From Pipra filicauda (lineage: Eukaryota; Chordata; Aves; Passeriformes; Pipridae): 64,000 nt of DNA. Position 1 is the first letter of the stretch; every line of letters starts with the position of its first letter. The stretch lies in assembly GCF_003945595.2 (NCBI RefSeq), contig NW_024104504.1:434001-498000 (forward strand). Reading direction: 5' to 3'. The notes beneath the pieces were generated by a model. That model had not been told where the DNA came from, searched no databases, and saw nothing but the letters and a program-made list of their open reading frames with translations. This document shows, one piece after another, positions 11,801 to 23,635 of the stretch. Both the position numbers and the translations under genes were made by a program.

Positions 11801-14800
11801 ATATTTATCTTCTCTTTTTAATGAGGCAGTTAAACCAATCTTGAAAAAAATATGTCTAATATCCCCTTCTGAAAAGATTTTAGCATGCCTTGCATCCTTT
11901 GAAATGTTATCTGTGTCATGTTTGCTCATTTGTCAGTCCTGAATAACAGTAAAAATTGAGAGCACAGAAAAAAGAGTTGATTAAAATAAAAAATAAGGCA
12001 GAACAGCATATATGTTAGCTAAAGTTCTGTATGATTCTCCTCTGAGATCAGACAACCTTTTGATTTAATTTTTTCTGACAGTTCAGTATAATATCATAAT
12101 AGACAGAATGTCCTTGGCTATCACTTTTGCTTCCTCTCACTGTTTGTCCTTGTCTAGTGCAAATGCTTTGTCTGGACCAAACCACTTTTCAGACGAAGCA
12201 AATAAATCAGAAAGTTTTTTACCCACAGGTTTAGGTGAGAGTAATATGAAGGGCCCATCTATGATCTTTGTTTACAATTCTAAGTATTGATTACCTTTCC
12301 TGTCTGGATCATACAGCATTGTGAAAGGGGAACTAAGACATATGGTACCTGCCAATAGTTTGATGAGCATACATGCCAAATTTTTAGGCTAGACTTATGC
12401 CCTATTTACATCAGAAATGCTCAAAGGTATGTTCATATATGCCCACAGCCCAAGTTCCTTAATATCCTGAGCACAATAGCATGTTTCTGTAATTTTGTTG
12501 ACCAAGGATGACCATGGCCAAGCACAGAACAGCCCAGACTGTATAGTAACTCCTAAGTACTATGGAGGTGCTTTCAGACTTTGCCACAGCTGTGCTACAG
12601 AAAACAATGTAGTCAGAAATAGTGGATGCCCAAGTTGGTGAAGTAAAGCCCTCTCTTCACCCTGTAATATATATAGACAAAGTCACCTAGAGGCACAAAG
12701 GTATCTAACCTTAGCAGGAGGTGGATGAGATTTAATATTAGGGGAGTAGATGACAGGAGGTTGATAACAATTAAATGCTAACGCTCAGATCCTAAAGAGG
12801 TTTTAATGACATATCCAGAGTAACACATGATATTTGGGGTGGATTAGGTCATACAAAATATTTATACAACTGAAATTACTTCCTTATGCAAATACTTAAG
12901 ATATTCCTATAACCTGGATATAAGGGAAAAATAGAAATATTTTTAAAATTATTTCTCTCTTGAATCCTTGTTTCAAAAGGAGAAACTGAGCTAGATTTTT
13001 GGCTGCAGACTTGTACATTTTAATTATAATGTAAGCTTTGGTTATATTTAACCCACACAATTTAGTCCATGTGCATTGCTAAATATTTTCCAGGAAAATT
13101 ATTATAAGAATAAAAATTATAAGCATATTTTGAATGCCATATGTATGAGGCTATCACTTTATCCTTAAAACAGCGATATCTTCATATTACAACGTCCAAC
13201 AATACTACAAAAATGTACTTTTTTAATAATAATGGTTATTACTTATCTTTTCATTTGTATATCTCTATAGTTTTGTTAGTACAGTCATTTTACCCCTGAA
13301 AAAGCAAGCCAATGACGAGTGACATCTCTTTTCCCATAATATATCAGTAAAGATTGAAAAAAACCCTCATTTGACATGACCCAAGATCTAATCTCCCTGT
13401 TTTCTGTTCATTCTTTAAATGTGCATATTAGAGAGACAAATAGCAAAAAAGGAAAAAAGGTAGATGAACCATTTTGATTAAACATAAAGTGACTACAATC
13501 TTTCTGAGAATATTCAATTATTCTTTTGCAGTTACTGTTCCTCAATCTACTAAAAATATTTTTAAGTCTGCAAGCATATTCTAATTTTTCAAACTGGGAA
13601 TTGAACTTCTCCCTGGAAAGGCTCAGTATCCTACTTGTCATGGTTCACATGCCTCATTACTTGCCATTTTTTCATTGTAATGATTGCAGAGGTTTTTAAG
13701 GGACAACAGAGGTAATCTAGCTTTGAAAAGATCTAGGGATGGATGGAAAATACTTGCTCTTTCTTTTTGTGCACTTAAGGTGTACAAGAAATGCTTTGAG
13801 AATGAGAAATTGATTGGCTGCAGTTTAAGCCACCAGTAGAAGTCTCTCAAGAATACACACTGAAGATGTTTTTAAGTAGGATGATATCCAAATCCCTATG
13901 AGGTTGCTGATTTTTAAGCTGATTCCTTTACTGTTTTTATCCCATTAACTAATACTTCTACTAGGTAGTTAGCCATACTGAAAAGCTCACAGTAAGTGTA
14001 CTGGTAAACAAAGGAAGGTATAAAACTAGCTCTCTAGGTTTTACAGAAAATAATTATATTTGTTTTAAACCAATGATAACTACTAGAGAAGGCGATGCAA
14101 CTAAGACCTGCCTAAGCTCTGATTGCAAATATGTTTCTGTAGCACTGAAAGGTAAGTGCAAGACTTCGGAAATTATACAAAGTTCTTTTAAATCTATGAC
14201 TACCATTTGCATATCCAAAAAACAGACCAGTTACATTCTCTTTCCTACCCAATTCTGTACACTCACATTAACTCTTGAAAATGTGGATATGTACAAAAAG
14301 AACCTATATAAAAGGTGATAAAAGCCTGCCTACTGGAGAGGCTAATCCCAGGTTTAGCTCTTAGTGCAAAAGGATAGCTTTACATTGCTTACAAATATTG
14401 TCCTGCATTTTCCTGGTCCCATCTGGCTTTCAGCACTGTGAGATAATCACTCATCCATATATTCAACATGGCCAGTTTTTTTTCACTTCAGCAACGGCAA
14501 GAGAATTAGTCCTGTGTCTTTTAAATTCTGGTAAAAACAGTTAATTAACTACATAGACACTAAATAGACCAATACAGCCAAAGTCTGACCTGTTATCACT
14601 GCCAATAAAGTACTTCAGTTCAAGTATCCAACTGCTACCCTTTGGATGGAAAATCACTGTGATGTCATCTTTAATTTATCTCACCCTTTGCATTTATCTA
14701 AAATGTGATAAATAATGAAAACAAAAGGGATTGAAGTTGCTAAAATTATGTTCTTGAAAAGTGCTCAGACTGAACTTTATTAGGATCTTGTTCCCAGGCA

Positions 14801-14860
14801 TCCTGAAAGGTTTTGTTCTAATTTTGATTTTTAGAGGCAAAACATAAATATGATTGACTT
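11801..14860. other. AT-rich non-coding DNA
   Basis: Three kilobases of AT-rich DNA. Some less AT-rich stretches occur near 12100-12250 and 12480-12660, but I could not assign them to a family. Small frames at 13408-13641, 13638-13850 and 14073-14318 have no recognised domain. Confidence 0.5.
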
Positions 14861-14940
14861 GTATATATATATATATTTACACATATGTATATATATATTT
14901 ATATATATAAAATATATAATACATATATAAAATTGAGCAT
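14861..14940. repeat. AT-dinucleotide microsatellite, interrupted
   Basis: Several (TA)n blocks of 5-8 units are interrupted by TTTAC, ATGT and TTT, spanning most of 14861-14930. It is a simple repeat, likely variable between individuals. Confidence 0.9.
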
Positions 14941-15188
14941 AACAGTGAGTCTACTGGATAGGAGTCTGGAAAAAAAATTAGATTTTAAAAATCCCAAATG
15001 AACATATACCCAATCACATACCCAGTTCACTAGCCCACTTTTCTGGTAGCTAGGTAGTATATGGGAACAAAAGTGAACAAGAATGAGATAACACATTTTT
15101 AACATGATATTTGATTGATGACCCAGTCCTTCAACCTTGCTCCTGGATGTAAAAGTGGAATATAAACACTTCTCTTCAGTTCTTTTTC

Positions 15189-15250
15189 TTTTTTTTCCCC
15201 TTTGGTTAAGCTGTAAAAAAAAAAAAAAAAAAAAAAAAAAGAAAGAAATA
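15189..15250. repeat. Poly-T followed by 26-base poly-A
   Basis: A T-rich run near 15189-15196 is followed by an uninterrupted A26 at 15215-15240, then GAAAGAAATA. I looked for a processed pseudogene or short interspersed element just upstream and recognised none, so it is called only as a homopolymer. Confidence 0.85.
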
Positions 15251-16585
15251 TACTTACCATATATTTTTATAGGCCCTCACATAGTGGAGATGCAATAGCA
15301 TTTGAGCTTTCTGGTGTTTCTTGAATACAAATGAAGGAAAAAAAAAGGGGTTTTATTTTCTCTGTGAATACTGTACATATACGTTAATAAGTATTTAAGC
15401 AGTGAATTAGAACATCCCAAAAGATAAACTGATGTAAGGATATAGAAGTCTTTATCTGTACATATATATATATTGGATGTGTCGGAGACAGTGGAATGTA
15501 GAGCCTCCATAGCAACAATACAGTATGTTGAGTATGTCAGCTTGAAAACTGTCAAGTGCATTAGACATGCAGGTCATTTAGGTTTTTTTTATTCTCTTGG
15601 TGGACCAGGTCCATACTAGTGCTTTATGTTAACCATCTCTATTATGCATAAAAAGTCCCTAAACCTTCCCAAGTTAAGCAAGAATCACTACAGGCTCTAA
15701 AAATCATTGCATACTTGAATACAGTTATGAGAACACTTTGTTTGTAAAATGCTTTGGAGATAAGTCCTAAGCAGAGCTTTTAATCTACACAAGCAGTAAA
15801 ATAGACTGCAGGTTTGCACACAGTTGTATCAGAGAAAATTGTGAGTGATTTTAAGGAAAAATATATGGTTAATGCAGTGTTCTGAAAAGCAAATAAAAAA
15901 ATAAATTAGAAGACAGTAGAAGTTCTGAGATCTAAAGCCACAACTGTTGTCTCTTTATTTTCCTTCAAACTATGACCTACACAATTTTTAACATCTGAAA
16001 ATGTGCCAATCATTAATATTTTTGAAAGGAAAACTATTGAAAGGAAATCTAATTCCTGGGTTTTGGTCACATGGGATTCTAATTCTGAATGTGTCCATAA
16101 AAATCAAGGAAATAATTGTGTCCTTATGAGACTGTAACCATTAGTATTTTTGTTAATTTATAGGGCTCTTGAGCTTTTTTGTGTGATCAGAACATTATAA
16201 GAACACCACATATTATCTCAGTTACAATCAAGTAAACAGGTAGTTAATTCAGATTTTGGGCAATCCTGAATTTTGATTTTCATTCCATTTACACAAATAA
16301 ATGAAAACATTTCTTAAATATAAATAACTGAGTAGAAGATAAATGTTCACTAAACTAACTACATAAGGTGGTGCTCCTAAGTTTTCCCATCAAATCCAAA
16401 GTAAATCTCTCTGAGATCTCAGCAGTTTAGATCCTTCACAAGAAAAACCTGCACTCAGCTTCAGTATTTTTTCAGTTGTCATACTTTAACCTCTCAAATT
16501 TAATTGTGATGAAGTTCAGCCCTCCTGTATCCCTTAGTAAACATTTTTTGGTGAAAATAACTGATTTTATGGGTCTTTCTTTCAG
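15251..16585. other. AT-rich non-coding DNA, nothing recognised
   Basis: No repeat family, RNA gene or coding frame recognised. A 94-codon minus-strand frame at 15277-15561 has no recognisable domain. Confidence 0.5.
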
Positions 16586-16706
16586 CTCTGTCTTCCATTT
16601 AGCTGTAGGCAGTGCTGTGGAACAGCAGCAGCCACAGCATTGTTGCAGAGGTGGCAGCACACGTTGGTACTCATGGACCCTAGGGTGCTTCTACAAATGT
16701 ACCAAG
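16586..16706 (+). other. Exon-like segment with good splice-site motifs
   Basis: A pyrimidine-rich tract ends in TTTCTTTCAG at 16585. A 121-bp segment of higher GC content follows and ends ACCAAG, and then GTAATC (16707) matches the 5' splice-site consensus moderately well. One plus-strand frame is open through the whole segment (part of 16476-16730) and reads AVEQQQPQHCC in the middle, from a CAG/CCA-rich run. No protein family is recognised. It could be a real exon of a gene or long non-coding RNA spanning the window, a cryptic exon, or chance. Transcript evidence would be needed. Confidence 0.2.
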
Positions 16707-19700
16707 GTAATCTGTTTTCAGAGTTATTGAAATGCACTACGAACTTTAGAGTGGTTTTTTTTTTTTTTGTAACAAGTGACAAAAGATAATAGTTATTAAT
16801 ACTCAGGAGGATATTTTTTCTTTCTTTTGTGGTATCATAAGAGAGACAGAATTTTTTTTTTCTGTTCTTTCCCATGGTGCCTTCTCTCCCTATGACTTCC
16901 ATAGGCCAGGTGTTTCCAATCATGTGGTTTTTTTGCTAAACCATGCCTATAATAAAAATCTTCAAATAAAAGATGGAACAGGTGTGTGAAAAGCCTGTAA
17001 CTAAATTCAGGTTGCCCGTTAGGAAGCCTTCATACCCCTTTAGCCACTAGAAGGTATACGTGATGACTGGGAAAGCAACCTCTGACCCACTGGCTTTTTC
17101 ATGCTCTAATTAGTAAGTAGGAAACAACAGGGGTTGAGAGGAGCTCTATGAAACAGTGCCCGTCAGAGCGTGACAAATTGGAAAATGGGCTCTTCTGTGT
17201 TCTGTAATGACAAGAATATTTAATAGGCTGTGTAGGGGGTACATTAAAAAAAGATGTTAGCTAGCCTGAAAGTACATTCCTGGGGTGAAGTCCTAGCTCC
17301 TCTTGAAGTCAGTTGCAAAATGTTCCATCAGATCGAACGAGGTCATAATTTCACTCCTTGTGTGCAACCAAGTGAAAGCATCTATTTAATTTTATAATAG
17401 ATAGGAATTCCGAAGTACGCTTTTGATCTACACAAAACACTAAAAATACCTGTTTAGGTGAAATGGCATATGCCACTACAGTTCCTGTGGTTTAAACTAA
17501 ACCAAACCAATTTAGTCTTCCTACTTCATCACTCTCCAAATAACAGTCTGCCTTTAGATGCAAGGTGGTGAATTATGTCAGTCGCACTTTTTTATCGCAC
17601 AATTCAACAGGGTGTAGAGGACCATAAAGCGGATTATTGAAGATTGGCTTGCAAGAGTGCAAAATAAAATTTATCTAAGTTGGCTTTTCCCCACTCTTGG
17701 CTCATAACTCCAGTATTAGTAATTTTGCTCCCACTGACATTTATAAGAATTGTGACTGCAGAAGACTGAAAAAACTATTGTAAAGAAGTGATCTAAGGGA
17801 TGGGGCATAAACTTATGATCTGTGTTAAAGTCCTTTCTCTTCCAGTAATATCTTGGTGAAGTCACTTTGGATTCAATTTTTAAAGATGTTAGGCTTCACG
17901 AAATACAGACAGGCACCAAATTAGATTTTCAAAAAGCTTTTAAGGGATCTAATTTTTTAAACTTCTATGCTGACTTTACAGAATGGGTGGAAAGGCAGAG
18001 ATTTCTCAGACAGCCATAACAGAACTGTCATACTTTACACATGACTCATAGTCATTGTCAAATATTTCTGTACACGTAATTCATAAATGTTTTAACAGTC
18101 AGAAGAGAAAGACAGCAACGAACAGGTCCATAATTATGATATTTTTCCTTAGAATGAGAAATATCTTATTAATCAATTTTTTTATATATATATATATGAA
18201 CAGACATGTTGGATGGCGAAGTAATAAAGTATGAATAAAGGTAGCAGTCATGGCCTAAAAGTGATTTTGTTTTTACCATTGGATTAGACTGAATGTACCA
18301 CTTATCAGTCAGAAGCGGTGTACAGGAAAAGGGGGAACAGAAGAAACCTTAGTGTAATTATTATTCTTTCTAAGTGACTCAGTATGCTTTACATGTCTGT
18401 TTTATTTAATCTACTAGTGTAAAAATCCTTTTTTGCAAACTGCTGAAGAGTTCATTTCATTAATCCTTTAGGAAGAGTTTCTGTCAGATGCTTTAACTAA
18501 TGGCTCTTAGCCCCCAGATGACTTTGAAAGGAAAATATTACTTGGATCAATAATTAAACACCTGAGTTTGGGGGTTACTTTTTAAAAAGGAATTATTATA
18601 TATATTATTATTCTTGTCAACCTTCCTTGGCATTGACTAGTGACTTTAGAAATACTGTTATAAGACAAATCTTTTATTTGCCATTGGCCATTTCCTTTAA
18701 GCTTAAATGTCCTAAACAGCCTGCTTTGGAGAACATACCTTCAAAGTGCTCTTTAATCACCACTATATTAACTGCTGTCAGTAACCAGCCACTTTCATAA
18801 ATATTTAATACTGGGATGACTGGTTTTTACTAAACTTTGTACTAACCATAGGTAAGTAAACACTTACAGAAAACCTATGCATAAAAGCCATAAAGCACAC
18901 ATTGAAACAGTTAAAATTTTTCTTTTTTTCAGTATGGCAAGAGCTCGTTTATTAATTCTCATCTGCAAATGAGTCCATCAATTATAGATTCCGAACACTG
19001 TTATTACTACTTTAAGATAGATTTTAATGTTCTTACTCATACTGGGTAGCACTTCACTGTGAAGCAGTCTCATTATTGATTTTAATAGGTCTATTTATTA
19101 AGGTAAGTAGTTTTCAATGTAAGTCAAGATTTAACTACTAAGTATCTATTCACATAGTCTAATTAGGTATTTTAAGTAGGGATCAGCATTTTACTTTTGA
19201 TCCGAAGTGCATTTTTGAAGGGAATATCTTGAACTTCCCATTTACTGCTCTTTGGCTCAGCACAGAAACTTATTAGAACACATAAGCAGAATTTTTCTTG
19301 GATTAAATTAAGACACCAGCAATGGGTACTCAGTCCACAGGATCAAACAAGTTCTACTCTTAAGAGTACACATATAGACCCCAAAACATGTTCAGTGAGG
19401 ACATAGGGTCCTTGACACTACCTGTTTCACTCTATACATCTGCTTCTACTGGGCCACTTATTACCATAGACATATTTCTAATGCACTCTAATGCACTAAT
19501 AGGCATTTAGTCTAAAAGATGAAAATAAAACCAGTCTAGAATAAAACCTTTGAAATGTACACCAATGAACGCTGTACCTTTTGAGAATTTATTTGCATTG
19601 GTTTATTATTTATTAGTTAGGAAATAAAAATAGGATCCTAAGTTCCCCATATGTTTAATGGAGATAAGATAGAGAGTTGATTCAGTAGCGACAAGTCAGT

Positions 19701-20041
19701 GATATATGGCAAACAGAGTTTATACTTTTCTGTGACTACTTTACTCCTTTCTTTTCAACAAAGAAAATCATGTAGAGAAACTGCTAAGGAAAGACCACAG
19801 GCTGGACAGTTCTGAGATACTCTGGCATAACGTTTTTCAAGTACACAGCTGAACACTAAGCTGTCATCAGGAGCTCTAAAACCATAAGTATCTCCCAATT
19901 ATCATTTCATGACTTATAAACACTTTCTCTTTCATTATCATTTTAAGAGATTGCTACTCTATCTGCTTATCTCTCAATGCCCAGCCACTGAGCTCCTGCT
20001 TACTGCTAAGTTTCATTCTCTCACTTAATGTTTATCTCCGT
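16707..20041. other. Non-coding DNA with possible conserved block (about 17290-17720)
   Basis: No repeat was recognised in this stretch. Between about 17290 and 17720 the DNA is AT-rich yet carries several scattered CpGs (for example ATCGAACGAGG near 17332, TTCCGAAGTACGC near 17409, and two TCGCAC words near 17581 and 17595). It contains no long homopolymers. CpG retention in AT-rich vertebrate DNA can mark purifying selection on a non-coding element; that is inference only. A short (TA)n lies at about 18182-18197. Confidence 0.4.
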
Positions 20042-20062
20042 CAACAGCTGATTCAGCTGTTG
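20042..20062. promoter_or_regulatory. Perfect 10-bp inverted repeat with two CAGCTG E-boxes
   Basis: The arms CAACAGCTGA (20042-20051) and TCAGCTGTTG (20053-20062) are exact reverse complements around a single T. Each arm contains the palindromic E-box CAGCTG (20045-20050 and 20054-20059), whose centres are 9 bp apart. Known: CAGCTG is preferred by TFAP4, myogenic and proneural basic helix-loop-helix factors. Use here is inference. Confidence 0.4.
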
Positions 20063-21668
20063 GCCTAACTGATGGGGTGGAAAGCTTAAGTGGTGAAGGA
20101 GAGAGAGAAGAAAAGGAAATAAGATTTAAAAAAACAGGGAAAAGCAAGCCAGCTTTGCTTCTGAGAGAGAGAAGCAGTGCTTTTAAAGTGTTCCTGTCCT
20201 TAATATATCCTTCCTATCCCCCTCATTTGTTCTTATTGTTTATTATATCAAGTATACTGTAAAAATAAATAGCATTGCTATATTTTTATTCTGGTTTATT
20301 TTCGGGTCTTGAAGATTTTCTTGTCTCTGAATACTTATTGAGTTTTTTTTCCAGCACCTGTTGTGACAAAACTACAAGAGAGGGGTAAGCCACAGCAGGA
20401 GAAAATTGAATATAAATACTATTTCACAGCTATGTTCTATGTAGGAATATCAACAGAGAGATAAGGTTTGAGGAACAAGAGTCTCTGTCACAAAGAAAAT
20501 CTTTCTTGTTTCACAGTATTAGCTAAAATAAGGAACTCAGCTTATCTCTGCCATAAGACTGCATTCAAGTAAATCTAAGTTTCATATAGTTAGTAAGTGC
20601 TCCAGTTGTCCTTAGTGGTATTCCATATATGTAATACAAATATTATTTATACTTTATTCTTTAAAAAAATATATATTTATTTAAGGTGATTATAAAACCA
20701 TGTGGGGTTGCAGAGAGCAGGAAATCAATATATGAAAAATAGTTGGGTTTTCAGAAGTAAAGGGAAATGTACACTGTTAAGATTGCTATACACCTTTTTC
20801 CTACAAATCTCATTACTACAGATACAGCAAATGGTTGCTTTGACCTTGATTTTTTTAGGTGTGGAAATATAGTTTAGTATTTAGACAATTCACTGTTGGA
20901 AAATAGACAATGCAGAATAGTAACATATAAACCAGCATTTTCTTCCTGAAGAAAGGAAAAAAAATTATAAACTCTTTGTTAAAAAGAAAAAAAAGTGTAT
21001 TAACAAAGGTCAGTGAAACAATCCAGACTTCCAATTCAGTCACTGTCACACCTTTATTTTAGACAACTATCACAACAGGTTTTGCAATTATGACTATTAT
21101 TTATATCTGATTTTCAGATGCAGCTAAGGACAGGAAATAGGTCATGGCTTAGTATTTTTCTCTAGTCTGCACCCTATTCACCAACTGAACATTTTAATTC
21201 CAGACTATAGATATCATGTCTTTATACTTACTGGGCTTCCCAGGCTGAACGGAAAGCCTGCTGAAAGCAACACGCCAGGTAGGCAAATCAGGTTACAGGC
21301 AGCTGCAGTTGGAAAGCTACCTCTTTAATCATACAACTTAAATTAGGTTCTTAAAGAAAGCAGACTGTATCACATATAATTTTCAAAACTAATCACAGCT
21401 TTTGAGGTTGGTTCTAAGATGACAGTGGTGTAAGAGCTGGTATAAAACAGAAAAGAATATGCACGCTCGTCAGTTCTTTATTTTTAAGCAATTGGTTGAA
21501 TATTCCAATGATCAAACTGCTAAGTAAGCTGATCAGTTCAGTGCCAGCCCCTCTCTCATTGAAAGACAATTATTTTGCAATTCTAAAAGGTCAGGTAATT
21601 TAAAGGAAATACAAGCAATTTGCAGGACATGACACACAGCAAATAAAATGTACCAAGAATCAATATGC
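20063..21668. other. AT-rich non-coding DNA, nothing recognised
   Basis: No repeat family, RNA gene or coding frame recognised. Short frames at 20077-20262 and 20855-21049 are unremarkable. Confidence 0.5.
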
Positions 21669-22307
21669 AGAATCACAGAATCTCAGAATGGTTGGGGTTG
21701 GAAAAGACATTTGGAGATATCTAGTCCAATCCCCCTGCTAAAGCAGGTTTAACCTAGATCAGGTTGCAGAGGAGTGTCCAGGTGGGTTGTGAATATCACC
21801 AGACTCCACAATGTCTCAGGGCAGCCTGTTCCAGTGCTCTGTCATCCACATATTAAAGAAGTTTTTCCTCATATTCAGATGGAACTTCCTATGTTTAAGT
21901 TTGTGCCCAATGACCCCTGTTCTGTTGCTGGGCAGAACTGAGAAGAGTCTGGCCCCATCCTCTTGACACCTGTCCTTAAAATATTTATATGTATTGATGA
22001 GATCCCCTCTCAGTTGTATCTTCTCCTAAATGGGCTCAGTCTAAATGGTCCCAGATCCTTCAGGCTCTTCTCATTGGAGAGATGCCCCAGTCCCCTAACC
22101 ATTTTCAAAACTCTCCTTTGGAGTTACTCCAGTAGTTAATTTTCTTTCTTGAACCGGAGAGCCCAGAACTCCACATAGTACGTGAGATGTGGCCTCACCA
22201 GGGCTGAGTAGAGGGACAGGATCACCTCACTCGATGTGCTGGACACTCTCTTTGTAATGCAGCCCAGGATTCCATTGGCCTTCCTTTCAAAGACGATGGA
22301 GAGTAGC
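21669..22307 (-). mobile_element. CR1 LINE, 3' portion, minus strand
   Basis: It starts with the CR1 3'-terminal repeat in reverse complement (AGAATCACAGAATCTCAGAA). It continues through a 3' untranslated region and the end of ORF2, reaching the stretch that resembles 'CAGCCCAGGATTCCATTGGC' in reverse orientation (about 22260). The copy is of a different CR1 subgroup from those at 10941 and 34318, judged by its 3' end. It stops at the edge of the LTR at 22308. A further CR1 piece in the same orientation begins on the other side (23392), but that piece comes from much farther upstream in ORF2. Confidence 0.92.
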
Positions 22308-23391
22308 TGTCGTGGTTTGACTCATCTAGCCTCCCCTGGGGCTGGAAATGGTTAAGTTTCTGATGCAGGGCCAACGGAGAAGTTAGCATATTACACAGGC
22401 CGGAAAGAGAAGTTGTTGGCAGAGAGAATTGGAGCCATGAGGTAGCTGAGGGGAGCCCCAAGTTTGGGGGTGTCCCTGGGCACCCCGCAGCCCCGGCGCT
22501 ATGGCCAGGACTGCAGCAGTTCCTCGCCGTTTTCCCTCACCCCTGTGAGTGGGGGAGGCAACAGTGGTGATTGTGAAGCAGAGCAGAAAGAATTCCAGGC
22601 AGAGGAGAGAGAAACTTCAAGCATCTCGCTGCCACTTCCCCTCCCCCATGGTGGGGGAGGGAGCGACCCAAGTTGCGACTGGAGCAACAGTGATGGGCCA
22701 AGGGCTCGGAGGTGCGCTACATGGGGTTTGGATGAGGGTAGCCAAAAACTGAAGGACAAGGAATGTGGGCGATGCCCCCGCCACCCTTGCCATGTGGCAG
22801 TCGAGCTGATGCTGCAGCTGAGACAGAGAGAAGCCAAACCAAGCAGGCCTTTTCTGGGTAAGGACTTTAATGAAAGCTATTTCTAGTATAAGATAGAGCA
22901 AAAACCCAGAAAGTCTTGCAACCTAGGGAGAAGAGTGGACCCAAAGTGGAGAAGACTCTGAATTTTACTCACTGGGTGGAACCTTCACGAAGCAAGGGGA
23001 TAGGACTCAAAAGCTTTGACTCCCTGTAACTCATGATGCAGACCTGATGCAGTAAGTGTTCCCTTGAAGTCCAGGAGGAGACCTCGGCAGAGGCCGAGCA
23101 GATGGTGAGAGTGCAGAAGACCCCTCCCCGTACCCCAATGAGAGAGAGACTTTAGCTATTGTCCTGAAGGTTCTTCTGGATTGATGTGGGAGGGCACCAG
23201 GGGTGGTAGAAATTGTGTTAACACTGTGTATTTATTTGCTTTTTAGTTTCTATAGTTTTTTATTCTGTTAGTAATAATATTTGATAGAATTCCCCATGTT
23301 CGTAGTTGTGCATGTCTGAAAACTTCTCTCACACTGAAACAAATTGGAGGGGGGGCTTGGAAATTGGATTTTGGGGGCTCAAACCATGACA
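22308..23391 (+). mobile_element. Solo LTR of an endogenous retrovirus
   Basis: This segment of 1084 bp begins TGTCGTGGTTTGA and ends TCAAACCATGACA. These 13-bp termini are imperfect inverted repeats of the TG...CA type that bounds retroviral LTRs, and the ends resemble LTRs common in neoavian genomes. The internal sequence is GC- and purine-rich (about 22450-22840), unlike the flanks. Near 23220-23290 lies a T-rich, AATAAT-bearing stretch that suits the polyadenylation end, so I place the sense strand as plus with moderate certainty. No internal retroviral genes are attached. The 140-codon plus-strand frame at 22464-22886 lies wholly inside the LTR and is not a gene. Oddly, I see no target-site duplication at the two edges. 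Confidence 0.82.
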
Positions 23392-23635
23392 TTGGCTTAG
23401 CTATAACATCTACCAGCTCCCTCAGCACTCATGGGTGCATCCCATTGGGGCCCAATGGATGCACCCAAGGATTTGTTGATGTCAGGTTTGCCTAAGTGAT
23501 CTCTAACCCAATTGTCCTCGACCAAGGGAAAGTCAAACTTTCTCTAGAATTTCTCTCTCCTCCAGGATCTGAGATTCCTGAGAGCTGGCCTTAGCAGTAA
23601 AGACCGAAGCAAAGATGGCATTCAGCAACTCCACC
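23392..23635 (-). mobile_element. CR1 LINE, ORF2 internal fragment, minus strand
   Basis: The sequence CTACCAGCTCCCTCAGCACT and what follows match the reverse complement of the CR1 region between endonuclease and reverse transcriptase (compare 35815-36010 in the larger CR1). The orientation is the same as the fragment that ends at 22307. About 0.9 kb of ORF2, judged from the spacing in the 34318 copy, is absent between the two pieces. The similarity fades by about 23635. Confidence 0.85.

Noticed and set aside
11370..11942. 190-codon plus-strand open frame
   Set aside because: Most of it is the antisense reading of the CR1 LINE at 10941-11800.
12886..12893. Octamer ATGCAAAT
   Set aside because: Single octamers occur often by chance in AT-rich DNA, and nothing around it supports use.
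15215..15240. A26 as the tail of a processed pseudogene or short interspersed element
   Set aside because: No recognisable retroposed sequence lies upstream and no flanking duplication was found.
22464..22886. 140-codon open frame with overlapping frames on both strands
   Set aside because: It lies entirely within the GC-rich part of the LTR at 22308-23391; GC-rich DNA has few stop codons, and no protein family is visible.
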